From Treponema sp. (GTDB taxonomy: Bacteria > Spirochaetota > Spirochaetia > Treponematales > Breznakiellaceae): a stretch of 54,279 nucleotides of DNA. Both the position numbers and the translations under genes were made by a program. The notes under the pieces were generated by a model. It had not been told where the DNA came from. It saw only the letters and a program-made list of their open reading frames with translations, and did not search any database. Shown piece by piece: positions 1-8,343 of the stretch; within the stretch, counting starts at the first letter, position 1, and each line of letters opens with the position of its first letter. The stretch covers positions 1 to 54,279 of the forward strand of contig JAIROG010000121.1 in the NCBI GenBank assembly GCA_031257675.1, written 5' to 3'.

Positions 1-747
1 GAAGCAAAAGCGATGATTTGACATTGATGAACATCACTCTCTTCTTCTTCAAAATACTAAACGGGACGATTCAGATACGTGAAATGAGCGGCTCCATTTC
101 TTTTGATGAATTGCGGCGAATGTATTTATAACCCTTTTGCGCCGCGGACAAAGATCATATAACTCGCTATGACGAAGCGTCGTGAGCGCTTTTCAATTAA
201 TGGAAATACATGGAAACTCCGGTTTTTAGAGGGTTTATAATAATTGAGTTTGTTCCAAAATCCAATGATCAAAGAAATATATTTAAAGATGCCGCGGTTG
301 CTGGAAAGCGCATGACAAGGCGTTTCGCCTAATAGCTCTGCGATCTCCCCGAAAAACAAGGTGGACTCTTCCGCATGAGAACGCTTCCCGCCTATTCTTC
401 GTTTTTGGCGCGTCATAGGCATGCCAATTCCGCATGTGTTTTTTAACGCTTGCGCCGTAAAATAACAACAAAAAACTGTTTCAAAACCAACTGAAGCGTA
501 GTTCGGATTTTGAAACAGGCGTACGTAGTAAAATAGCGCAAACGACATTCGGATCGTGTTCAGAATGCTCTTGCTTTTTTATCTGTTAATGGCGGAGACG
601 TTGACATCAGTTGCGGCGGGGATTGCGGCGGACGGCTTGAAATCTTACACGTGTGGAAGGCAAGCGGCCTAAAGCGGCGGTTGGGGGTTGCTTGTAATAG
701 CCCGTGTCCGGTATGGGCGGCTTTTTCCGCCTACGCCCCTTGAAAAG
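1..747. other. Gene-free, degenerate left edge
   Basis: I see no supportable gene here. Open frames on the minus strand between 126 and 548 have no family resemblance, and a hairpin runs through them. That hairpin has 11-bp arms CTGTTTCAAAA (476-486) and TTTTGAAACAG (508-518). A related, imperfect hairpin lies near 1869-1932. Positions 568-584 carry an exact 17-bp copy of sequence that recurs just upstream of lon at 4162-4178. The stretch reads as old intergenic or decayed DNA. Confidence 0.6.
568..584. repeat. 17-bp direct repeat, left copy (right copy 4162-4178)
   Basis: CTCTTGCTTTTTTATCT occurs exactly at 568-584 and again at 4162-4178. The right copy overlaps the presumed lon promoter. 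The two copies bracket the whole stretch that contains the broken Rpn-like gene and the broken lipoprotein. Whether this is a duplicated promoter, a recombination scar or a long target-site duplication cannot be decided from the sequence alone. Confidence 0.6.
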
Positions 748-770
748 CTCTAAAGACAGGCGTAATTCTT

Positions 771-1411
771 ATGAACGACTGCCTTTTCCTCAAGGTTATG
801 GACGAAAAGGACTACGAGAAGCAATGCCTCGCGTTTTTGAACGCCGCGCCGGCCGATTCAAGCGAAAAGCTGTTGCGCCTTGTGAAGATTCTCGAGAACA
901 GGAGCGTTTCGGCGGAAAATGCGGACGGCAAATCGGCCGCTTTTGATTTCCGCGCCATTGGAGAGACCGACGCCCAGAAAACATCGAAGTCCAGTTGAAA
1001 GACCTCCACAACATGACGGAGCGGACGCTGTAGTATTGCGCGTGAATACGCGCCGCCGGCAGGAAAGAAGAGGAGCAAACAGATTGACAATACGCTGGAA
1101 AGGCGCTTATGTTTTTAGACGAATATTCAGCGGCGGACACGCTTGCGGAGATAGCCGCGATTGACGCGGCGATAGCGAAGGCGTGGGCGCGGCTGGAGGC
1201 GGCTATCTCCGCAAATGAGGAGTTTAGACAGAATTGCGAACTCCGCCGGAAGGCGCCGCCGGACTGGATGATCGGAGTAAACACTGCTTTTAAAAAAGGA
1301 CGTTTTGACATTGCGAAGAACGCTTTGGCGAAAGGCTTGTCTGTTGATTTTATACAAGACCTCACCGGACTAAAGATTGAAGATATTATCGCATTACAAA
1401 ATGAAAAATGA
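771..1411 (+). pseudogene. Broken Rpn-family (PD-(D/E)XK) transposase-like nuclease
   Basis: The pieces follow the order of the Rpn / PD-(D/E)XK transposase family. The N-terminal motif reads NDCLFLKVMDEKDYEKQCL then AFLNAA (from 771). The central motif NIEVQLKDLHNMTERTL starts near 980, where intact relatives continue with YYW. A charged helix follows, and the typical tail KGLSVDFIQDLTGLKIEDI ends near 1400. The gene is dead: the frame shifts between about 965 and 980, and three in-frame stops (TAG, TGA, TGA) lie between 1031 and 1090. The part from 1109 stays open for 100 codons. Rpn proteins are DNA nucleases linked to RecA-independent recombination and often occur as multicopy relics. The upstream stretch 748-770 is nearly repeated before a second remnant at about 50.0 kb. 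Confidence 0.75.
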
Positions 1412-2327
1412 GCCGCCCCGCCCATACCGCGATTCGCGCTCCTATTGTTCTTGCGGTTCGTGTTAAAAATTCTATGTTTTTTATCCGGCTGATAAAAAAG
1501 TATTGACAAACCTCCATAGACGGCATACGCTTCTTTCAGAAGCGTCAAATCTTCAAAAAGGAGCGTTGCTATACAAAAATGAAAAAGCGGTCCAATTCGA
1601 TGCATAAGCCGCGACGCTCGCGCAAGTTGCCCGGTCCGGCCGTTGACAAGGTCCCCCCCCCCCCCCCGAATACATTAGGGCGCCTTCTCTTATATACCAC
1701 AAAAGCTAATAATCGTTATACAAGCAAGCCGGACGGCGTGTCGCGTGTCGCGTGTCCGGTGTAGTTTCCGCGCATTTCGGGCGTGATACAGGATGCCCCG
1801 CAAACGCCGTCGGCATTTACCGCGGCTTCCTCTATGAAGCCGGAAAACCAGAACGCTATTTTTTTCAATAGAACTTGTTTCAAAACCCGGTCGACCGGTA
1901 GGGCGCGCGCTATAGGTCGTGTTTTGGAACAACTTGACATGGAGATATTATGAAAAGACATGATGTTATTCCTCAAGGGGACGATGAATTCCCTATGGGC
2001 GCGACGGGGCGGTGTTTTGTTGTGCGGCCGGGGATGCGCCAATCGCGGATTACGATCTGTTTGTGAAAAGCGCGTTTTACTGACCCACTCGTTGGGGACG
2101 CTGGAGTTGCCGTCCGAAACCGAAAGGAAGACGCTTTCCGGCGCGATGATGCGGCGGAATGAGAAAGGGAGGAAGTGACCGTCGTCCATTATTCGGTGAG
2201 GGAGGATGCGGGAGACTCCGTCCGCTTTTAACACAGGAAGCCAGCCCGTAGGGGAGGTTGACCCGCGCCGCGTACAACGCGCCGGTTTATGGTGAATTGC
2301 AATATGTTTGGTAATTATATTCCGTAA
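1412..2327. other. Decayed intergenic stretch
   Basis: I can support no gene. It contains a C homopolymer (1653-1667) and an imperfect hairpin related to the one at 476-518 (TTGTTTCAAAAC near 1869 against GTTTTGGAACAA near 1921). It also contains a possible coding relic starting at the ATG at 1950, which reads MKRHDVIPQGDDEFPM and then loses frame. Such an opening occurs in some secreted proteins that carry fibronectin-like domains, so it may be the lost front of the wrecked gene that follows; this is only a guess. Confidence 0.45.
1653..1667. repeat. C(15) homopolymer
   Basis: Fifteen consecutive C residues on the plus strand, in DNA without an intact gene. Two comparable G runs occur at 14889-14904 and 34892-34905. 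Such runs change length by slippage and are also a common place for sequencing error. Confidence 0.9.
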
Positions 2328-3855
2328 ATCACCGGCTGTGCCTGTGGTCAAGATGGCGCGCCCGATAATAATGCGAATGACGGGAACAACAACAATAGCG
2401 CCAAGAACATCACGGTTTATATGGAAAAGCCGTCAGGCTGGGCTCAACTGTACGCATACATTTGGGATGACGGCGGAAACGAGTATTCGGACAGTTCCCC
2501 GGTCGCGCTGTTGACTGCGGCAAGCAACGGCTATTATTCATTTCAAGCGAGTGATGTGGAATACGGATATGTCAATGTCTGTTTCAGCGACGGCGGTTCT
2601 CATGCTTCTATTGACATTCTTGGAGTTGACGCTAATACGTACTACAAAAGTTCCGGCGCATACCCTGCGGATAGTTCAAAAGTATTGTTGCAATCCGGCG
2701 TTACGGCAAATATCCCCGCTCCAAACTTTAGGGCAAGTGAAGTGACGGACAGTACCGTTACGTTAACATGGGACCCCATTCCCGGAGTTGACGGGTATAT
2801 CTTGTACGATCAGTGGGTTGATTATGACGACAATGATGAAGAAATTCCTGACTCGGAATACTGGCATTTTCAGAAAGTTTTGTGCCAAGCGAGCGCGGCG
2901 TCTATGATGACAATTACGGGAATACCTTGAGTCGGAATGTGTTTATACAAGGAAACTGGTCGCCATTAAATATAAAGACGGAGCTAATCTGAACAGCCTT
3001 GATTCCAAAGACCCGGATTATATCAGCGAAGACGACTACTCGCCCCTTTACAATGTAGTACATGACTTTGGGGCGCTGGAAGTGGAAACTGACGAAAGTT
3101 CTTTGGCCGCGCCAACGGATCTGCTCATGGTCAACGCCAGCGCTAACAGTGTTGAACTATCGTGAAACGCGGTGTCAGACGCTGATTATTATATGGTGTG
3201 GCGGTACGATGAGGGAGACGGACGAATGGCTATATATAGAAGAAGCCTATGAACCTCATTATCTTGATGATGATGAAGAGTTCATATTTCCAGATTCGAC
3301 ATACAAGTATTTGATTGTCGCTCATAACGAGAAAACGTACAGCAAAGACTCAAACGAGGTTGCGGCGGACACTCCACCGGAGCCGTCCTATTCGACGCCA
3401 CCCTTTGCGCAGAGCGGTATTTCCAGAGCGGCTGCAACTCCGTCCTCGCCGTCCACACTTATACATCGGTTCCGTCGTCTCCGGGCGTATATTGCGCCGG
3501 CGTCAGGTCGGTGAACGGCGGCAAGAAATCGGCATGGACAATTTGTCCATATTCTGTTTCGCCTTTCCCGAAAGTGAGCCTTCAGTCGGCGACTCCAAAA
3601 ACAAGCGGCGGCGCCAAAACGATAACGGTCAAGATGAACGCGAGTTGGAAGGCTGGCGCGAGTTATGGTTACAAAGTAACCGTGGCGTATCAGGATACGG
3701 GGTATATTGTCAGCGGCTGGAATGAAAAACGTTTTAATAACACCAACACGATTTCAATTGCCGGTCTTGACAAGAAGTTCAAGTATAAGGTGTACATAAC
3801 GCCTTTTGCGTCGGGTAGCTTTGACGGAGCGACTTTAATCAAAGAAAAGTTGTAG
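2328..3855 (+). pseudogene. Broken lipoprotein with CBM26-like segment and fibronectin III-like domains
   Basis: A lipobox-like ITGC motif (2328-2339) is followed by an Asn-rich linker. Next comes a segment reading ITVYMEKPSGWAQLYAYIWD, which resembles starch-binding CBM26-type modules. Two fibronectin III-like units follow: SEVTDSTVTLTWDPIPGVDG near 2740 and APTDLLMVNASANSVELS near 3110. The last readable block (about 3390-3855) is a further beta-sandwich-like domain. The gene is wrecked: a stop (TAA 2325) sits just before the lipobox, the frame changes near 2890, 2965, 3210 and 3390, and a TGA near 3163 replaces the expected Trp. Intact relatives would sit in the outer envelope and bind polysaccharide. 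The start is lost; the CBM assignment is less certain than the fibronectin one. Confidence 0.6.
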
Positions 3856-4160
3856 AGGAAACGGCGTTTTGGCATCCGCCGTCCGATGCGGACGCCGAAT
3901 TGTCTGGCGGCGGGCTTAAAGAACGCCACAAACAGGCTTGTATGCGCTTTGACGGCTACGAAAAACCGCAGACGGGTTTACACGCTCCCTTTATGCGATT
4001 TCTTCGTCTCATTAAGGCGCTGTTGGACGGAGCGTCGCCATATTGTGAGAATGGCGGCAATAATACTGTTATGTGAAATGGCGTTCTAAACTATTATTGA
4101 TAATTCGCCACAACTATAACCGCGTTCCTTCCTTTTGTTCGCGCTGTTCGTATTTCGAAT
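3856..4160. other. Gene-free stretch upstream of lon
   Basis: I see no gene or strong structure in these 305 bases. They separate the wrecked lipoprotein from the lon promoter. Confidence 0.5.
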
Positions 4161-4164
4161 TCTC

Positions 4165-4192
4165 TTGCTTTTTTATCTATAAAGAGTAATAT
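4165..4192 (+). promoter_or_regulatory. Candidate promoter of lon
   Basis: TTGCTT (4165-4170), a 16-base spacer, then TAATAT (4187-4192). Transcription would begin about five bases before the lon ATG, so the message would be nearly leaderless. This fits the absence of a Shine-Dalgarno sequence before that ATG. The -35 side lies in the 17-bp repeat also found at 568-584. Confidence 0.4.
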
Positions 4193-4203
4193 TATAAATT
4201 ACT

Positions 4204-6735
4204 ATGTCGGATCAAATAGCGCCGTTGGAACAATTGCTTCCCGGCAAACTGCCTATCGTGAGCCTCGTGGGACGCCCCGTCTTTCCGGGAATTTTCACGC
4301 CGCTTATGATTCTCAACCCTATTGATGTGAAAGTGGTTGAACGCGCGGTTTCTGAAGATGGACTTATTGGGCTGATTATGCTCGCCAACGAGGTTGAAAT
4401 GCCGGCGCTTGGCGATTTTTACAAGGTCGGAACCGTCGCCAAGATAGTCAAGAAGATAAACCTTCCCGATGGGGGACTCAATATCTTTGTGTCGACCTTC
4501 AAACGTTTTAAGGTCAAGAAGGCCGTCAGCGTGAAAAACCCGGTGGTCGCCGCCGTTCAGTACCTTGAAGACGCCGAAGACGGGACGCCGGAAGTGAAAG
4601 CGTTGGCGCGGGCGCTTCTTTCTGAAATGAAGCAGATATCCGAAAACAATCCTCTTTTTTCCGAAGAAATGCGGCTTAACATGATGAACATCGATCAGCC
4701 CGGAAAAATAGCGGATTTTATCGCCAGCATCCTCAACATTGATAAGATGGAGCAACAGAGTGTGCTTGAGCAGATCAATGTGCGCAAGCGCATGGAGCAG
4801 GTGCTGGTGTTCATCAAAAAAGAGCAGGAACTTTTCCGCATACAGAAACGCATAACGAATGAAATCAACGACAGGCTCAACAAGTCCCAGCGCGAGTATT
4901 TTTTGAGGGAAGAATTGAAAGCGATCAAAACGGAACTGGGCATGTCCGCAGACGCGAAGACTTCAGAGTGCCAGCGGTTTAAGGAAAAATTTGAGGCGTT
5001 TCATTTTGAAGGTGAAATAAAAGAAACAGTCGAACAGGAGCTTGAAAAATTCACCGTTATGGAGGCGCAGTCGCCTGAATACGTGGTCACCAGAAACTAT
5101 CTCGATATGATAGCCAGCCTTCCATGGGGAGACCCGGCGCCGGAGCAGATCGATCTCTCTTATGCGCGGAAGACGCTCGAAAACGATCACTACGGGCTTA
5201 AAGACGTGAAGAATCGCATTATCGAATATCTTGCGGTGAGGAAGCTGAGGAACAGCCGCCTCCAGCGGAACACGTTGCAGGCGAATGGCGCCGGAGCGAG
5301 AGACAGGGAAGGCAAAACGCAGTCCGGGTCGATCATCTGTCTGGTGGGTCCGCCGGGCGTTGGGAAAACCTCGGTGGGCAAATCTGTGTCCCGCGCTCTT
5401 AACAAGAAATTTTTTAGATTTTCTGTTGGCGGCATGAGGGATGAGGCTGAAATCAAGGGACATCGGCGCACCTATATTGGCGCCATGCCCGGCAAGATCA
5501 TTCAGGGAATCAAAATCACCAAGACAAAAGACCCGGTGTTTATGATAGACGAGATCGACAAGATGGCGGCGAGCTACCACGGCGATCCGGCGAGCGCCCT
5601 CCTTGAGGCGCTTGATCCTGAACAAAACAACAGCTTCCGCGATCACTACCTGGATCTGCCCTTTGACATTTCCCGCATATTTTTCATTGTTACGGCGAAT
5701 ACGCTGGATACTATCCCCCCGGCGCTGCTTGACCGCATGGAGATCATTGAACTGCCGGGGTACATCAGCGCTGAAAAACTGGAAATCGCAAAGCATTATC
5801 TGGTGCCGAAAAGCCTTGAAAAAAGCGGGTTGGAGAAGCGCCATGTGAAGTACGGCAAAGCGTCATTGCTGCACATTGCGAATTGCTATGCGCGAGAAGC
5901 GGGCGTACGGAATTTTGAGAAAAATCTGGACAAGATACACAGAAAGCTGGCGAGGGAAATCGTAGAAACGGAAGAAGGAAGAGACCGGGACGGAGAGCCG
6001 GTGGAGCATGAAGAGGACGGCGGCGAAACGCCGAAGGTTGCGATATCCGCGAAAGACAATGTGAAAAAAAAATCTTCCAAAACAGCCCCTTCCAACCAAG
6101 CCTCCAAGCCCGCGTTTGTTGTAGATAAAACCCTCATTGAGAAATATCTTGGAAAACCTCTGTTTCCCGATGGCGAGATTAAGAAGGCGAACAGACCCGG
6201 CATGTCGATTGGGCTTGCGTGGACGAGCATGGGCGGAGACACGCTGGTGATTGAGGCGACTTCGGTCAGGGAGAAGGGCGGCTTCACCCTTACGGGCAAC
6301 ATGGGCGACACCATGAAAGAATCGGCGTCCATCGCCCTGACCGTGGCCCAGAAGATCGGCATTGAGCGGTACGGAGTCGACGCCTCATGGTTTGAGCAAA
6401 ACCGCATCCATCTGCACATTCCCGCTGGCGCCACGCCAAAAGACGGTCCGTCTGCGGGCGTCACCATGGCGGTTGCGCTCTGCTCGCTTTTCTGCGGCCG
6501 CGTCATCACGGACAAACTCGTTATGACCGGCGAATTAAGCCTGACTGGACGGGTGCTTCCCATAGGCGGCTTGAAGGAGAAGACCATTGCCGCCGCTCGC
6601 AACAAGGCGCGGTACGTCATTATCCCCAAAGAAAATGCGCGTGATCTTGATGAAATTCCCGACATCGTGAAGAAGGGGCTTGAGTTTTATCCGGTTGAGT
6701 TTTTTGAAGAGGCGTTGCGTCTGGCGTTGCCATAG
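4204..6735 (+). CDS. lon: ATP-dependent protease Lon (LonA type)
   Basis: Lon unfolds and degrades damaged and regulatory proteins in the cytoplasm as an AAA+ serine-lysine protease. The 843 residues show the usual order: N-terminal substrate domain (about 1-200), coiled helical region, AAA+ module with Walker A GPPGVGKTS (Lys388) and Walker B MIDEIDK, and the C-terminal protease domain. The protease carries Ser750 in PKDGPSAG and Lys793 in GGLKEK, spaced 43 residues apart as in the Escherichia coli enzyme. One oddity is an extra low-complexity stretch, first acidic and then Lys/Ser-rich, at about residues 585-640, between the AAA+ lid and the protease domain. No Shine-Dalgarno precedes the ATG. 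murG follows within 20 bases. Confidence 0.96.
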   Translation: MSDQIAPLEQLLPGKLPIVSLVGRPVFPGIFTPLMILNPIDVKVVERAVSEDGLIGLIMLANEVEMPALGDFYKVGTVAKIVKKINLPDGGLNIFVSTFKRFKVKKAVSVKNPVVAAVQYLEDAEDGTPEVKALARALLSEMKQISENNPLFSEEMRLNMMNIDQPGKIADFIASILNIDKMEQQSVLEQINVRKRMEQVLVFIKKEQELFRIQKRITNEINDRLNKSQREYFLREELKAIKTELGMSADAKTSECQRFKEKFEAFHFEGEIKETVEQELEKFTVMEAQSPEYVVTRNYLDMIASLPWGDPAPEQIDLSYARKTLENDHYGLKDVKNRIIEYLAVRKLRNSRLQRNTLQANGAGARDREGKTQSGSIICLVGPPGVGKTSVGKSVSRALNKKFFRFSVGGMRDEAEIKGHRRTYIGAMPGKIIQGIKITKTKDPVFMIDEIDKMAASYHGDPASALLEALDPEQNNSFRDHYLDLPFDISRIFFIVTANTLDTIPPALLDRMEIIELPGYISAEKLEIAKHYLVPKSLEKSGLEKRHVKYGKASLLHIANCYAREAGVRNFEKNLDKIHRKLAREIVETEEGRDRDGEPVEHEEDGGETPKVAISAKDNVKKKSSKTAPSNQASKPAFVVDKTLIEKYLGKPLFPDGEIKKANRPGMSIGLAWTSMGGDTLVIEATSVREKGGFTLTGNMGDTMKESASIALTVAQKIGIERYGVDASWFEQNRIHLHIPAGATPKDGPSAGVTMAVALCSLFCGRVITDKLVMTGELSLTGRVLPIGGLKEKTIAAARNKARYVIIPKENARDLDEIPDIVKKGLEFYPVEFFEEALRLALP

Positions 6736-6754
6736 AATATAAGGAGCAATGGCT

Positions 6755-7840
6755 ATGGTCACTATAGCATTTACGGGCGGCGGCACGGGCGGACATATCT
6801 ATCCCGGGCTTGCGGTTGCCGGCGCCTTGAAAAAAAACGTTGATTGCCGTATTATATGGCTTGGCTCGGATAAGGGCATGGACGCCTCCATTGTCAGGAA
6901 GGGCGGCGGCATAGAGTTTTTCGGCGTTCCTTCGGGCAAATTGAGGCGGTACGTTTCCTTTCAGAATGTTCTGGATATTTTTAAAATTATCGCGGGGTTT
7001 TTTGCGGCGCGAAAAATCTTGAAAAAAGAGAAGCCGGCCATGCTCTTTTCCAAGGGCGGATTCGTAAGCGTACCGCCTGTTGTCGCGGCGTTTTCTTTAC
7101 ATATACCGGTGTTCGCCCATGAGTCGGATTTCAGCCCTGGACTGGCCACCAAAATCAACAGCCGGTTTTCAAAGCGGATTTTTACGGCGTATCAGGACAC
7201 GGTTTCCCAGTTTCCGGCGGCGTATCGTCATAAGATTACCGTAACCGGCAATCCGGTGCGCGAGGCCTTCAGAACCGCTGACAAAAACCGGGGGCGCGCG
7301 TTTTTGGGCGTGGAAGAAAAAGACAGAATATTGCTTGTGCTGGGCGGCAGCCAGGGCGCAAAGGAAATAAACGATCTTGTCCGCGAGCATCTTGACGAGT
7401 TGACGAAACGCTATGTTGTGGTTCACCAGACAGGGCAAGCCGGGTGGGATGCGCCCGCTTCCGAACGCTACAAGCCGTATCGTTACATAGATGAAGAGAT
7501 GCCGCACACGCTTGCGGCTGCGGAGCTTGCGCTTGGGCGGAGCGGCGCCGGGACGGTGTGGGAATGCGCCGCAGTAGGCAAGCCTATGGCGCTTATTCCA
7601 TTGCGGGGTTCGGGTACGCGGGGAGATCAGGTGGAAAACGCCCGGTTTTTTGAGAAAGCGGGCGCGGCGGTTGTCATCGACCGGACGGAACGTCTTGCCG
7701 GGATAATCGCGGAGCTTGCGGTTGACGATGAAAAACGCGCGGCAATGGCGCGGGCGTCTTTAGCGGTGGGCGTCCGCGATGGAGCGCGGATTATTGCGGA
7801 CATTATAGCCGCTGAAATCACCGGCAAAGAAGTGAAGTGA
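6755..7840 (+). CDS. murG: UDP-GlcNAc:undecaprenyl-PP-MurNAc-pentapeptide GlcNAc transferase
   Basis: MurG makes lipid II from lipid I on the cytoplasmic face of the membrane, the last intracellular step of peptidoglycan synthesis (EC 2.4.1.227). The N-terminal glycine loop FTGGGTGGHIYPGLAV, the second loop GGSQGAKEIN and the donor-site signature GRSGAGTVWE..GKPMALIPL are all present in a GT28 two-domain fold of normal length. Of two in-frame ATGs, the one at 6755 (MVTIAFTGGG) is preferred: GGAG at 6743-6746 lies 8 bases before it but only 2 before the ATG at 6749. The product then has 361 residues. The gene sits between lon and cvpA, probably in one transcript. Confidence 0.95.
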   Translation: MVTIAFTGGGTGGHIYPGLAVAGALKKNVDCRIIWLGSDKGMDASIVRKGGGIEFFGVPSGKLRRYVSFQNVLDIFKIIAGFFAARKILKKEKPAMLFSKGGFVSVPPVVAAFSLHIPVFAHESDFSPGLATKINSRFSKRIFTAYQDTVSQFPAAYRHKITVTGNPVREAFRTADKNRGRAFLGVEEKDRILLVLGGSQGAKEINDLVREHLDELTKRYVVVHQTGQAGWDAPASERYKPYRYIDEEMPHTLAAAELALGRSGAGTVWECAAVGKPMALIPLRGSGTRGDQVENARFFEKAGAAVVIDRTERLAGIIAELAVDDEKRAAMARASLAVGVRDGARIIADIIAAEITGKEVK

Positions 7841-7852
7841 AAAGGAGGCGGC

Positions 7853-8320
7853 GTGCAGTTCGCGGTCATTGATATTGTCTGTTTTGGACTCATTCTTGTA
7901 TTCGCAATACGCGCCATGCTGAAGGGGTTCGTGGAAGAGGCGTTCTCTATTGGCGCTACGGCGCTCGGAATTGCGGCGGGTTTTTTCTTCTATAAAAATG
8001 GAGCGGCGTTTATCCGTGAAAAATTGCCCGGCTTGGCGGGGGTCAAGATCGTGCCAGAAGCGTTAAGTTTTATCGCTCTGTTCCTCGCTGTGTTTCTGGT
8101 GATGAAATTTATAGAGAAGCTCGTCTCCGACATCATGGTTCGGACAAATTTGGGAGGAATAGACAAATTTCTCGGTTTCTTTCTGGGCATTTTTCAAGGT
8201 CTCTGTTTCACCGCGTTTGTGTTTTTTGTCATTTATATGCAACCGCTTTTTGATCCTTCTCCCATAACAGCGGGCAGTCTGTTCGCCGCGTTCTTAAAGC
8301 CGTTTCTGAACGTATTTTGA
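7853..8320 (+). CDS. cvpA: CvpA family membrane protein
   Basis: A 155-residue protein with about four membrane segments. They are near residues 3-20, 25-45, 60-80 and 100-125, and the DIVCFGLILVFAIRAMLKGF opening is typical of the CvpA (colicin V production) family. The molecular role of CvpA is unsettled; it is linked to envelope stress and colicin export in enterobacteria. Translation starts at GTG 7853, with AAAGGAGG five bases upstream. It begins only 12 bases after the murG stop, so the two are surely cotranscribed. Confidence 0.85.
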   Translation: MQFAVIDIVCFGLILVFAIRAMLKGFVEEAFSIGATALGIAAGFFFYKNGAAFIREKLPGLAGVKIVPEALSFIALFLAVFLVMKFIEKLVSDIMVRTNLGGIDKFLGFFLGIFQGLCFTAFVFFVIYMQPLFDPSPITAGSLFAAFLKPFLNVF

Positions 8321-8343
8321 ACATATTCTAACCGTATTAAAGA

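Noticed and set aside
126-548. Open frame of 140 codons on the minus strand at the left edge
   Set aside because: No ribosome binding site or family pattern, and a 476-518 hairpin runs through it; it reads as non-coding.
4963-5844. Long minus-strand open frame inside lon
   Set aside because: Entirely antisense to the conserved AAA+ region of lon; the GC-rich third positions of the real gene create it.
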